64,000 nucleotides of DNA, taken from Prostheceraeus crozeri. Its lineage: Eukaryota > Platyhelminthes > Polycladida > Euryleptidae. The DNA lies in contig CAJQUW010005321.1 of assembly GCA_907163375.1 (NCBI GenBank), positions 124,001 through 188,000 of the forward strand. Reading direction: 5' to 3'. The notes beneath the pieces are model-generated. The model was not told where the DNA came from and made no database searches. It saw only the letters and a list, made by a program, of their open reading frames with translations. Shown here one piece after another: positions 38,496 through 51,024 of the stretch. Made by a program: the position numbers and the translations under genes. Within the stretch, counting starts at the first letter, position 1. Every line of letters begins with the position of its first letter.

Positions 38496-39559
38496 TCTTC
38501 CTGATATGAGTCTTTTCGCTTTATCATCTTTGATCCTTTGTTCATTTTGTAATGTTTGCTTGTAAGTTGGTTTGTGCTACTTCAAGCCTTTTATAAGCTT
38601 TGTGGGGCATACCTTTGGTCGTGGGTTCGCCTGCTGCTGATCACCCAAGATGTTAAAGGAACCGAAATGAAATGTCGGCAATTGATCAGCTTGCTGATGA
38701 GACCCGTGCATCTTTGTGGGGTAAACTCGGCTAATTCGGAGGCACCTCTAATTTGGAGGTACATGTATTTAATTTGATCAAATAGTTTTCTTACTTAAAG
38801 AAATCCGATATTCTACACTTCATGCATGGATAAATGGTCAAAAATTCTACGGCGGAAGTGATGTTGCACGATATTCTTTATATAGTTAACCATAAATATG
38901 TGATAAAAATTCGCTGTTCATGCATGCATATCGCGGGAAGTCAACATTTTGGATATAATGCCCGACAGACAATGATATATTGACTGAACATTAGTTGCAA
39001 GTTAGAAGCTCAATGCAAATCAAACTAGATCAAAATACACCTGCTAGATATTTAGCTAATTCATTGCAAAGCAAGTATTTTTTCATTACTTGGCTGACGA
39101 TGAATCGGTAAACACGCATTGCTGCTGTTTAAGGCAGTAACAGTCAGCAGAATATCAATCTTTTAAGCCTTCAGGCAATACGGCATTCTCGAAGCTAAAT
39201 TGAGAAGACATGTCAAAACTTCTATCAATCCGAATCCTAGTGACCCACGATCCCTAATCGATAGCCAAGAGCGGGAGTTGAAGTATTCAACGGATATGGT
39301 TCGCCTAGGGTTCGGATTGAAACCGATCAGTACGATTCGTTTTGCTATTGAATACTATGGCTGGAAATAACTGTTAAATTGGCTGGAACTGGCGGTCCTC
39401 TTTCAAAAGACGTGACAATATTTCAGTGAGAGCGTTCGAGCCAGTAGCCCACTATCGAGAAACGATTGCGAAACGCGTTATGATGGGCGACTTCTTCGAC
39501 AAGAACGGAACTTAGGGAGCCGAACTGAATCTGGAAGATAAGTCACGGTGTGCCTGAAT

Positions 39560-39858
39560 CCACTTTTGATCGAAGGAATTAGAACTCAAAATATTTTTGC
39601 TGCATGGATGAGAGTAGGCTTCTAGAAGTTGATCATAACAAAAATTAAAAAAATCGATCGACGTCTTTATGAATAATTTGATTTTTTCGTTTTTTACGTT
39701 TTTTCTATTAATGAATAATAATAATTGTTCTAATAATTGGTCGAAGGAATTAGAACTCAAAATATTTTTGCTGCAAGGATGAGAGTAGGCTTGTAGAAGT
39801 TGATTAAAGCAAAAATTAAAAAAATCGATCGACGTCTTTATGAATAATTTGATTTTAG
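39560..39858 (+). repeat. Direct repeat of about 120 bases inside the 3-kb element
   Basis: The segment from TCGAAGGAATTAGAACTC to TTATGAATAATTTGATTTT occurs at about 39,567-39,683 and again at about 39,741-39,857 with a few differences. Confidence 0.7.
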
Positions 39859-40031
39859 TACTTATTATATAGCTAATTGGATTAATTTTATACTACTTTT
39901 TAATAATGTAAGTAATAAAACAATCGATAATTCGACAAAAATGATCTATTTCAATTACAAAACTGCAAAAGCGGTCTGCCAAAAAATTAAAAACAGCGAC
40001 AAAAAACGCGTACGTGGGGAAGGGGCAAAAC

Positions 40032-40310
40032 TTACAGATGTCGTGAATTATACTCACACACTGCTCTTAAAAGCAGCTGACTGAAGGCTCTGTGATTGTC
40101 CGGAACTTTATATTTCATCCAAGTGCTTTTGAAGTCGCAATGCACGCTTTCAAAGGACTGTTCGGACCAACAGCCCAATCCTGGCTGCTGACGGCGGCAA
40201 AATTCTTCCACGTGAAAATATATCGCGTGAATTTTGGGCGTAACCGGAATGTGCAGATTGTCATGCGCCCTCTTGAAAATTTCAATTTTTTGAACGTATT
40301 TGTGGTCCAA
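40032..40310 (-). pseudogene. Transposase-like fragment (TPKIHAIYFHVEEF motif)
   Basis: A 92-residue frame with LHIPVTPKIHAIYFHVEEF, GLGCWSEQSFESVHCDF and LLRAVCEYNSRHL. Proteins with P.VTPKIH....HV..F....GLG..SEQ..ES.H..F are known to me from transposon-derived genes of cnidarians and other invertebrates, but I cannot name the superfamily with confidence. It is the best coding evidence for the 3-kb element. Confidence 0.5.
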
Positions 40311-41700
40311 GTCTCATCTCATAGGCCTATACAATCTGGATGGAACTGGACTTCCGGAGGATCTAGGCGCCCAGTGGCAATAAAAGTAAGTCATATTCAT
40401 GGATTATTGTGTTGACAATTTCTATTCCGAAGTTATGGGATATTCAGTTGAGCTTCAGAATGTCGACAAAGGCCTACTACTCATTGGCAGCATCAGTTAT
40501 CAAGAAAAATTTATGGTAAAACATTGACATGTCGAATGAACAAAGGAACAATAATAATACCAATCTCATGGTAATTCTTTTCATGCATACACTATATAAT
40601 CAAATACTACCACAAAATTGGAATAGTAGGCTATACCATCGAATTAGCTTTAATAAGAGTTTACCGTCAAATTACCCGAGTCATCTATCATTTTTTGAAT
40701 GGTCCGTTAAAGTTATTAGTGGTTTCCTTAGTGGTACGCTGAGGAGTAAATATAGCTCAATCGAATGACGTATGCCTGTATTATTTCGTTTTTTTGAAAA
40801 TTGAAAAAAATCAGCAACGAATGAAGTTGTTTCAATACATACGACGAAATAATGCATGAAGCATACAGCTATTAATAGATTGTGTTCGAAAATTCAGGCG
40901 ATTCTCAGGAAAAGATGGGCACGAATTTCAGGAGGTCCAATTTTCGTGCCCACACTCATTTTTCGTGTATTCGTGCCCACTTTCGACAAATTCGTGCCCG
41001 GGCACGAATTCGTGCCCAAATCCGACCACTGAATTTTATACTTCTTGGAGATAGTGGTTATGGTAATGGCAAAACGTGTTTATTGGTACCTTTCCTTCGT
41101 CCCGAGACGGCAGGTCAGAGAAGTTTTAACTATCACCAAAGGAGAGGAAGAGTTGCTATAGAGCAAGCCTTTGGCCAGTGTAAGCGGCGTTTCCAAGGTC
41201 TTTCAGAAGGGTATAGAACAACTCCTGAACGTGCCAAAATAGCAATAACTGCTGCATTTATTTTGAATAATATTGCAAAAGATCGACGCCAGCCCTACTC
41301 ATTTGATGATTCCCGACCTGAAGAGTTTTTACCCGAAAGTGATGCATCCTTTGTGAATCAGTCAGAAACGCCATCTCATTTTAGAGATGGAAAACATTCT
41401 AGAGATCGCGTGGTTCAGTTATTCTTTGAACAACGATAATTATTGTAATATAAGTCTTTAAAAGATAGAAAATGCTTATCAATGTCTATGTTGTTTAATA
41501 AAGACCATAGGCTTAATAAATCGAATGTGAATAAACAATCAATCAATAATGTTTCTGTTTTATCTTTTCATTGTGTGTTAAGAGATTTTGATGTGATCAC
41601 ATAATAATATTTAGTTCAAAACAAAACAAATATTAATGCTAACAAATATTAACATTAGTTTTATTAAAACGAACTACAAAACTAATAGAAAGTATGAAAA

Positions 41701-42425
41701 TCACATACTTCTGCGCTCATTGGTTGAATCATAGAACGCGACCGCATCAGTATCCATATTAATAAAACTTGTAACATCGGGGTTTACTTCCTGTTGAGTT
41801 GAGCGCAGACGTTTGGTTTCCAAGTAGCTTATTTCCAATCGCAACTTCTTGATCTCCAGCCTAAGCTTTTCCTTCTCTAGATTGAGAACATCCTTATGCA
41901 GGTTTTCTACAGTATTTTCATCTCTCTTTCGATTCAGGACTCGCTTTTGACGTTTATCCGAGATTTCAACAAAATTTTGTATCACACTTAGGGGATGAAG
42001 ATTTTGTCGGAAATTCATCGAGGTGAAATGATGAATCTGTTGGTTCGACTATTTGATCGTCTGTCACTGGTTCAGCTGCGCTCTCGATAGGAGCCCCAAC
42101 TCCTGTGAAAGCCTCCCAACATATCTGAGATGGCTTTGATGTACGATGGAGGATCAGGAATAGGTGGACCGCCGCCAGTTTGTTTACGGGATCTTCGAAC
42201 ATTTGATGACTATTTCTTTGCAATTGAGACCATATTTTCCCGTTTCTTCTTCACTCCTAGCCAGTCACGATGATTCAGAGGAAATTTGTTATTAAATTCC
42301 TCCGCTATTTCTGTCCATGCAGTCCTTTTCAACTTCGATGCATTAGCTCGATTGCTCTTATTGTAGAAAATATCCTTGCGACGTTCAAAGCTTTCAACTA
42401 TAAATAAACACTGTTGGTCATTCAT
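41701..42425 (-). pseudogene. Harbinger Myb/SANT-like DNA-binding protein, broken
   Basis: The N-terminal part (42425-42210) has LKRTAWTEIAEEFNNKF and RDWLGVKKKRENM, the tri-helical Myb/SANT-like domain of the Harbinger partner protein. A frame change follows, with acidic linker pieces. The last part (about 42018-41701) is a coiled coil with LNLEKEKLRLEIKKLRLEIS. The partner protein normally guides the transposase to the ends. Confidence 0.75.
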
Positions 42426-42797
42426 GGGCGGTTGTTTTCGCAGTTGAAGCAGACATTATGTAGAGAATCATAAGACTTCCAAACGTGACGAACAACTAAG
42501 TTTTACGCCGTACTCTACGTATTTAATCAATATCGCTACAAGATGCTCTTGCATGAGATGTATGTAGACATAAGTATCCGATTGGTCGAACACTGTTCAA
42601 GTCACACACAGTCACCAGTGACTACGTACGGTGCTTGCTATTTCCATTTAGGGAATTCCACTCTTAAAGTTCGACTCACGTTGGTGTTTGTTGTTCGATA
42701 CGACTTGACAAGTGAGTTTCAAGTGACACTTCCGTAAGTTGTACTTGCCATGTAAGTAATACTTGAATGTAACTTGCACAACACGATACGGCAACAG

Positions 42798-43330
42798 AGA
42801 TAAACGAGAAAATCCAATCCAGCAAAGAGCCACATATACCAAAAGAGCGCAATTTAACAATCAAACGTCTGAAGGGGACAGAATCAAATGCTATACAGAA
42901 ATCAATATATATTGCATCTACACAACGGCCATTATCTACATTAGATGTTACATAATCAGTAAAACTCAAAAGTGCCGTAGAACACGAACGACCAGGCAAA
43001 AAGCCATGCTGAGAACCATGTAAAAGAGAATGGGTCATTACATGATTTAACAAAGCAGTCTTGACAATTCTTTCAAGTAATTTGCAGATGGATGATGTAA
43101 GGCTGATTGGACGATAATTTGAACAGTCGGACTTGCAGCCTTTCTTGAAAATAGGTACAACACAAGAAACTTTCCAGTCTCTAGGCACTTTGCCCGAACA
43201 AAGGAGATGAGAAAAAAATTTACGTAAAACAGGCACTATACAATAGCCGCTATTGATTAACATCAAATTTGTAATCCCGTCAGGTCCTGGAGATGAATTG
43301 GGGGATAAGAAGTGTGATTATGAACTCTAA
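42798..43330 (-). pseudogene. LINE reverse transcriptase, N-terminal half
   Basis: It starts within SSPGPDGITNLML, then PRDWKVSCVVPIFKKG, SNYRPISLTSSICKLLERIV, HGFLPGRSC and VDAIYIDFCIAFDSVP, and ends at LLDWIFSFIS where the Harbinger begins. The endonuclease is absent (5' truncation). Confidence 0.85.
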
Positions 43331-46300
43331 AAAGGAAAACAATTGCATGGGAGAGGCCGGACGTCAGAATTTGACAGTGGCAATGCACAACGATAGTAGG
43401 CCTATATGTCATTCGATCGCACCCATACCTAAGTATTTGCTGCACCCTGGCTCAATGTCAAGGTATTTCACGAAGGAAATGCTAGGAGTGCATGCAGTGT
43501 GGGATTGTGCGCCAAGTGCTTCAAAGCGCACTACATTTGGTGACTCATTTCATGACGACATGAACCGCTGTGTATACACACAAAGGAAAGATAGTCGTTT
43601 TACAGAGAAAAATATGCCTGTTAAAGAGAAAATCACTGATAGAAGTGTATGTATACAATGCATATATATTTGCATGAGCATTTTAGAAATTAATGTGTAC
43701 TGCTGTCAGAGCTGCCTTTTAAGACATTTAACAATGCCACAAATTATTTTTTGAATAAAACTACAAATCAGAATTACAAATTATATTACTCTTATTTGAA
43801 TTTGATTTACATGTAACCTACATGCAACTGAATAATCCATCAAAGCAGTTGATCTGAATAATGGATGTGCAAAATCAGATGAGAAATGTACAAGCAAGAT
43901 GCTCGCACTAATCAAATTGTTCTCCTTGCAGTTGTATGAAGTTCAGTACTTCAATTTTGCCTTTTATTATCACAGTCAAAATTAACTACTTTTTAGGAGT
44001 GGTAGGACGCGTTGGTACATATCATACATCCATTCTGTATGAGAAAATGTTCATGCTTTGTGATGTTTCAAGCTATATTTGTTGATATAATTCGAAATCT
44101 GCAAGGAAATCACAGCCACGTTCACTGGGTTAATGAAAATGCATCTCAGGAAAGTCGACTCGATTTCAAAACAAAAACAAGAAATAAGTATATTACGCAT
44201 TACTGTTCAAAAGAAAGTAGTCGCAATAATAATCGTAAAATTTTCAGGCGGCTTGCAAGAATGATGAAAGTCTGAAATGCACCAAAATCAGTGTTACGAA
44301 AACTAGAAATGAATAAATGTTTGGCTATATACCTGTGCATTTTCATGTAATCATTATAGATTGTTTTGTTTTGGAAAATTCTGATGGCCAATGTGATGTA
44401 GGCTACATGTAGTTTATTAATGGGAATTCGTTGACAATTGATTTTAATCACCACCAGCGATATAGAGTCGTTGTCCTATCCTTTGAAGTTTCCAGTCTGC
44501 AGATGTTATCTTCTACATGTAGTCCATAGAATATGGTCTAGTCTATGCATGTATTTAAGTGAATTATCTGTAGCGATTAGAAAATCATTCGCACATACTA
44601 ATTGCATAATAGAAGGTGTCAATATTTCGACATCCATGTGCTGTTACTTGCATGCTGATATGTATGCATGTATGAAATGTCTATGAAGTGTGGTTGTATC
44701 TTTATTGAATTTTATGCTTTATCCGGTTGCTATCACTGTACTGTGAATTTCAAATTCCGGTCACAATTAAATGAATACTTGACCAGCAGGGTGTTTTTGT
44801 CTCTGGACAGAAGGATCTTATCGATGATGAGTGACGATGTAGACTTCGCATACTTACATAGATTCAATGCCATTGTCATTGGGTCATGGGTCAAGCTGGT
44901 CAACGCCCCCTTTCGAAACTGTATGAGCGAAACTGTATGAGGCGTGTGAAAGTCAATAGTGTTGCATATTTTGACTGTGTGCATCCATCAGCCCCTTTCA
45001 GTGACACAGATTCAATCATTTTTCTTGAATGATTAGAATACGAATAAATGAAGTTTACTGTGTTTGAGATTGTCAAATCTATCATGGATCAAACTGGTTG
45101 GAAGTGGGTCAACGAAGTCTGACCCACGACCCACTTCCAACTCTGACTTGACATGTCCTCCAAATTACGAGCAGCGATAGGTATCCGCTTACTGATATCA
45201 AGAGAGTCCACATGGAATTCTTCGGGCTTGTCATGAAAAAGCATGATAGAAAGCCTTGAAGCAACCAGAATGATAAACGGAGTAAAGAAAACTGCCATTT
45301 ATGAACACGATATCAGAAGCGTGCAATTTATCACCTATCAATGCTAGCATAACAACAATAGATGGAGAAATCAGGTCATGTCATGATATGATCCCCACGT
45401 AGCGATCGATGACGAATATGGGCCAGTAAGAAAGTACATAGGGATACAAGAACGTTTTCGGGTAGCTATTACTATTATGGTGCATTAGAACCTTGATTTT
45501 TAAAGTTCGGCCGAGCTAGAGCATTGCCGAATTTAACAAGAAGTTCAGCCGAACCGAACCGATTCCAACTGGCCGAACTTCTTGTTGTCATTAAAAGGAT
45601 TGCCGTCAACATTTTCTCTTGCATATTTCCAATTACTGCGTGTGCCATATAATAAATTGATCACATGTACATGTGTAGTGTGAATTGCATGACTAATTTT
45701 GATAATGATGATAATTTGATAAGTCGGGCTGCAACAATAGGAAAGGAAACGGGCCTACTGTAGATCAATGTGACGTTGCAAAATTGCCTAGGACATTGTT
45801 GCCAAAGGATAGAATTGGCATTGATGATATCGCATCTTAAATTAGCGACTCCTAACGATTTCCACGACACTTTTCATGTGTTATCACGCTTCCCAATAGG
45901 TACTACACCACAATCCCACCCACAGACAACACAACATAGTGAGGTCCAACACGCACTAGAGCTGCTTCGACTGCTCTTGCTTAACATATGACGTCTTCAA
46001 ACGCTTTTCAATGAGAATTCACCATCACATGCTTATTGCAATGTCACATCCATGTCGTGTCAAGCGAGATGAGACTATGCGTCAAAACAAGGAATTGCAA
46101 CAATATTTGATGGCCAGCAAATGCGAACCGAGTCGAAGTTTCCTCCAATCACAATTTGGAATCGAATCTCAAAACGCCGCAGGTCCCTTTATATAGAAAC
46201 AGATACATATAGCAAAGATACTGTGATCATGTCATAGCATGAATGGTGATAACACGCAAAATCTATACAGACCTTTGATAACATATGTACCTTTGATTAC

Positions 46301-46634
46301 CAAATGCAAAAGTTCAAATTTAGACTAGTATTTAACACGCGTCTATGAAAAATTTATAATTCATCATACTACCGATGGCTATTTATTTAAATGTTAAAAG
46401 TTGTGCTACTCTCAAGGTCCCTCCTAAATTGGATACTTGTTGAAGCCAATTTAGATCCGAGAATTTATCTTGTTTTTATATCGCATTTGTGACACTATTT
46501 ACATATACACTGTATATGCCGCAAAAATAATCAAATTTAATCATTAACACAGAAATCTGAATTTGGACTAAAACGTCCCACTGTGCGATCGGAATGGGAT
46601 GAATTGTGTGAATTGTGTTATAAAGTCTACATTT
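43331..46634. other. Unassigned stretch
   Basis: Short hairpins occur (for example GGAAGTGGGTC and its inverse at 45,100-45,141, and AAGAAGTTCGGC-type inverted pieces at 45,535-45,590). No gene, LINE or transposon motif was found on either strand. Confidence 0.35.
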
Positions 46635-46703
46635 GATTCAAAAGAACGGGGGTGTCTTCTTAGGTTTATTGGCTAAAAGAATTACTAAAAACAATATGTA
46701 CAG

Positions 46704-46739
46704 GCCCAACGTTTCGCGTGTTCACGCTTCCTCAGGGGC
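46704..46739 (-). ncRNA. Hammerhead ribozyme-like motif, left arm
   Basis: On the minus strand: stem I GCCC, core CTGAGGA, stem II hairpin GCGT-GAAC-ACGC, core GAA, a self-complementary ACGT for a minimal stem III, T at the predicted cleavage position, then GGGC closing stem I. This is the short-stem-III type I form reported for Penelope-like elements. Confidence 0.65.
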
Positions 46740-47376
46740 AAAACAGATAAGACTTAAGGCTAAAAATGTCAGTACATCACAGGAGAGCGCTCTATCTTAG
46801 AGCGTTGTCCTTTTATACGTTCTGGTGCGGGGTGTGAGAATCAGACATCAGAAATCGATCAATTCGCGTTTACGGTTTATCATAGGCTTCAGGCATTTAA
46901 TAAAACGAGCTTCGCTCAACCGAGTGTCCACCGGACTCTTGCATTTTTCCAAGATATCTAATGGAAGTCGTCAATAGAGGAAACCCGATAACAATTAATT
47001 CTGTGGTCAGCCAAAGCACTGCTGATATTAATATTGAAAGACCGTTTAAATTCCGTTTCAATGAACACAGTCGGTCTTTCAATAGTAATATCAGCAGTGC
47101 TTTGGCTGACCACAGAATTAATTGTTATCGGGTTTCCTCTATTGACGACTTCCATTAGATATCTTGGAAAAATGCAAGAGTCCGGTGGACACTCGGTTGA
47201 GCGAAGCTCGTTTTATTAAATGCCTGAAGCCTATGATAAACCGTAAACGCGAATTGATCGATTTCTGATGTCTGATTCTCACACCCCGCACCAGAACGTA
47301 TAAAAGGACAACGCTCTAAGATAGAGCGCTCTCCTGTGATGTACTGACATTTTTAGCCTTAAGTCTTATCTGTTTT

Positions 47377-47412
47377 GCCCCTGAGGAAGCGTGAACACGC
47401 GAAACGTTGGGC
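47377..47412 (+). ncRNA. Hammerhead ribozyme-like motif, right arm
   Basis: Identical to the left-arm motif in the opposite orientation: GCCC, CTGAGGA, GCGTGAACACGC, GAAACGTT, GGGC. Confidence 0.65.
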
Positions 47413-47481
47413 CTGTACATATTGTTTTTAGTAATTCTTTTAGCCAATAAACCTAAGAAGACACCCCCGTTCTTTTGAATC

Positions 47482-50400
47482 ACGTGCGACATGAAAAGTC
47501 TTCTGCATGCGGCCAATATACTCAGTCTGCAATTATAGTGTTATTATGACTGACATTGAAGAAAGCATCAATATGCCATTTTTCATACATTTTATAAGCC
47601 TACATATCATCTTATGGAGGTATAAGACGAAAAATATCAAACTGCAAATATAAAAGTACAAAATGGTGCAAGTATTGTCATACTCTCGTCCAACGGTCTA
47701 TTATTGATCGTGAAAGCTTATTTTACAAACCGTTAAGCCTGTCACATTAATGTTACTTATTCAATGTGTTCTTTCATTAGTTTTGGTACAGTTTTGGTAC
47801 AGTTTTGGTGCTGTACATCTTCACTATTCTTACCAATGCAATATCTACCATTCAAACCAAGTATGTGGACAATTTGAATATTATTCTTCTAGTGCACTCT
47901 GACGACAATATCTGTGAGCAACATCTGAATTTATGCACAGTTAATTTCGTGGGTGACTAATTTGTGCTTGATAATTGAACTCAATATAAGTCGTTCATAT
48001 TCGAAAACAAAATGCCTAATCAGTCTAAAAGGGCAAACAAACATAAGTAAACTTGTGTTTACAACTTCAAAGTGTGTAATCTTTTACATTACCTTGGCAG
48101 ACTATAATTCAAAATCGGTTGACATGAATCTTGCAAGTAGAGAAACTTAAGACGAGCAAGTCAAGATTCTGTGCTTTACACTTATCACGATCTCTCTCAT
48201 CTATCATGCTAATCAGGCTACGCGTGAAACACGGTCGAACCAATTATGTGTGTTGTGTCTGTCCTGAGTATGAAACCTGGTCCTTTTACATTGTTTAGCT
48301 TCTATTGCATGCAGATATAACCCGCAAAGTCTGGGCCTATCTAGAAGGGCCATAGGTATATCGCATACAATCACGCGAGGCGCTTGTGTCATTTAAATTA
48401 CGCGTGGCTGCGTTTGGTGGCTTCAGATAGCAATATAGAATAACTAGACCTACCTTGGTAAAGATCGAAAAATGGTGCGGAAAATTAAGTAGGACACCAT
48501 CAAATGATCTGACGTTAACTTGGAGTCTCCTCCAATAATTTCGTTTCTCCCATTACAGTATGTAGGCCTACATCACATGTCATTTTTAATGAAAAATCTA
48601 AAATTTTGTGTTAATTTACTAAGATGTCAGACTTAGATTTTCATTACTCTTCAATTTATACAGCAATGCTTGGAAATCCTCGGCAGGGTACACCGGTTGA
48701 TTTAACTTTGACCTAAATTCATAGGACGATTCTGCATGAAAGTCTATGCTGTAGAAAGTAATAGTATTGCATTCCACGCCAAATTAAAGATTGACAAAAA
48801 TATTCCAAAAACCCAACCGATAGAGTTGATGAAGTACCGGCACGCAGATAGGTGCGCCATTTCTTTCTACATGAGACATTGTCCAAATTAGAGATGCATC
48901 AAAGCCGAGCCGACGGCAGCTCGGCCTAAAATAATCTGTCCACGGCTCGGTTCGACTTCATTTCTTTAAGTCGATTGGAGCCGCGGCTCCTCGCCTTGGC
49001 TTGGCTTGAAATGTTGTCATAGGAAGTCGGTGGTCTGAATATGTCAGTACTGTCTAAGCCTCCAGTCAGGGAGAAGTCACGTTAAGTCAAGGTGACCAGA
49101 CGTCCTGGTAAAACCAAACGCAAACGTCTGGTTTCGGCAAATTTGTCCCGGCGTCCCGAAAATGTCTTTCGGGACAGATACATGTCCCGGCTTTGCCGCA
49201 TCTCAGCGCTAAAATTCAGCTTCAAACAGTATAGGCTAAGTTATAGTTAAAACTCATGAATTCAGAGGTACACTTAGTGGTTCCTGACATTCGTCACAGA
49301 TCCGTCCAAAAGATTTACCAAAGATCTACCAAAAGCGACTCGAATCCGTCCTCCAGAATGGAGGACACGTTGAAGTTCGATTACTACTAACACTATTTTT
49401 TTATGTTTTTCATTTAATAAATGTTTTCTATGACATTTACCTTAATTTGTTTTGGTCATTATTGATAAAGACGTGGGGGAAATAAAGGGAAAAGTTTATC
49501 ATTAAATTTCACATGTTAAGATACATTGTTGGCATGTTAATTTTACTACATGTCATTCGGTCAATAGAATCAGAATTTTCTGACAATTCTCAGTACAACA
49601 GGTATAATCATCATAATCATCATAAATCCTATACTCTAAACTTGTATGAGTCGAAATTTCATGACGATCGGATGAATATTTGAGGAGCAATAAAAGTTTA
49701 GAATCCGGCGGTTTACGTGCGCCACCCTGTATGATTGATTCATAACTGTTTTAAGGAGTATTTTACCAGTTGAAAGTTGCAAAGCATGATTCGCAACACC
49801 AACTGTCTAATGTTTCGCAGTTTTTGCCAATCTTTGGTTGTATTTTGCCAATGCGCTTTGCAACAAGAATAATTTATGTCCCAAAGTGGCTTTTTTGCGG
49901 CTATCTGCTCTTCAGTTTCCACTTCAATGCTTTTTTAAGTTGAAGAACAAGGTAATTAAAGTTCACTTTAAGAATGTCTTCATGACCTTGTTTTCTTCCC
50001 ATCAAATCAGTGTACAAATGTTCAAAAATGGACACTGTGAACCTTGGCGTGTGCAGGGTGTAGCGCTTTCTTTGAACTAAGGATCACTTTCTGTATAAAT
50101 TGGTGCTTGCAGGGTTTTGGAGGACGGTCAATCATTCACCTTCACTGGTGTAATTTCTCGACATTTCTTTCAATAAGTTAATAAAACACACTAAATCAGT
50201 CTGTAAAATGAATCAAAATGATGATCAACAAACAAATTCAACCCATAAACCCACAACCCATTCTACCCATAAATTTTCATGACTTAATCAGATCATTTGT
50301 AGGACTTTGAATACGGGGTGAAATGGACATATGTAGATTAAACGAGGCTTTGCATAATAGAAACTGAAAATATAACATCAGTAACAAAATGCGTTTGCAT

Positions 50401-51022
50401 AATATTTTTCTTATCACTTGAATCTATTCTTGAAATTATTTGGGAAAGTAAATTCCGTGAAGGCCAATTAAAAGCTCAATTTAACCAAAATTTTGCATGT
50501 GAATCGATTTCTTTTCAATTGCTACCTTATTTAGTTTAAAAGGCTTTCATTTCAAATCTTTCCACATTCACTGTCATCAAATCTGGTCCAAATTTGCATT
50601 AGCAAATTGCAATAGATAGCTGCATGATGAAAATAAGAAACATGTATAATGCATGTCAATATCACCCCGATTTCAAAAAATATTTTCAAACACTTGAAAA
50701 TCCATGAAGCTCGAATGTTGCTTACAATTGGCTGTGCAATATGAACAAGATGATTACGAAATAGTTTTGGAAAACATGAGTAATCATGCACAGTAACCAT
50801 TATTTTTCAAAACTTTGGTTTGGTTGCAATGAAAGTCATTTGCAAAATATTTTACTTCACAGAAGACTATAAAAAAATATGTCAAAAATCGTGTTATCTA
50901 ATAAAAGTACATGTCAATAATAATTTTCGGGCATTAAGGTATACTAAAGGTATTCAGATAATTTCAAATAGACACAACATACGGTCCTCAAAGTTGCCAA
51001 TACCACTGAACTTTTTGACAAG
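47482..51022. other. Unassigned stretch
   Basis: It contains short inverted GC pieces (GGCTCGG / CCGAGC near 48,905-48,960, and repeated GTCCCGG/CGTCCCG near 49,120-49,195 that look like transposon-end remnants). No supported coding sequence was found. Confidence 0.35.
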
Positions 51023-51024
51023 TA

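Larger units (their letters stand above)
37970..41031. mobile_element. 3.06-kb DNA transposon of uncertain superfamily
   Basis: The terminal repeats are CAGTGGTCGGACTT and, inverted, CAGTGGTCGGATTT. The target duplication is AATTTT (37964-37969 and 41032-41037). Subterminal GTGCCCA / TGGGCAC units (ATTCGTGCCCA) occur several times at both ends. It contains transposase-like remnants on the minus strand. A 6-bp duplication is not standard for hAT (8) or Harbinger (3). Confidence 0.75.
37319..41439 (+). pseudogene. HARBI1-like transposase split by an inserted element
   Basis: The N-terminal part (37319-37969) has F..RFRFDKQSV, a helix-turn-helix (QVIGDIFGYSQSTVCAVIW), GALDCTHV (first D) and WPGSTHDSF (second D). 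The C-terminal part resumes at 41038 with ILLGDSGYGNGK, then GRVAIEQAFGQCKRRF carrying the final E, and ends at 41439. Without the 3-kb insertion the frame is continuous. The first and last parts are otherwise uninterrupted, so the insertion is the main damage. Confidence 0.85.
37086..42794 (+). mobile_element. PIF/Harbinger transposon with 3-bp CAG target duplication
   Basis: The ends are TTGCCGTATC and GATACGGCAA, flanked by CAG at 37083-37085 and 42795-42797. Removing it restores the LINE reading frame. Subterminal GTAAGTATTACTTG-like repeats occur at both ends. It carries a plus-strand transposase and a convergent minus-strand Myb/SANT-like gene, the usual two-gene Harbinger layout. It is itself split by the element at 37970-41031. 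Confidence 0.9.
36020..43330 (-). mobile_element. CR1/jockey-like LINE, 5'-truncated, split by a Harbinger element
   Basis: The RT lies in two halves (42798-43330 and 36121-37082) that meet exactly at the Harbinger insertion. The 3' end has a short (AAATAC)n-like tail near 36,030-36,050. The 5' end is truncated near 43,330, as usual for LINEs. Confidence 0.8.
46635..47481. mobile_element. Near-perfect palindrome: truncated Penelope-like element
   Basis: Arms of about 408 bases (46635-47042 and 47073-47481) surround a 30-base spacer, with very few mismatches. Each arm carries a hammerhead-like motif and, near the centre, a frame resembling the end of a GIY-YIG domain (FNEH, SALADH). The structure matches the inverted 3' pieces left by Penelope-like elements at insertion. 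Confidence 0.7.

Noticed and set aside
46897-47219. Four similar 61-65 residue proteins in the palindrome
   Set aside because: They are mirror readings of the two arms and the spacer, not separate genes.
49100-49200. GTCCCGG/CGTCCCGAAA repeats as a DNA transposon end
   Set aside because: No partner end or target duplication was found.
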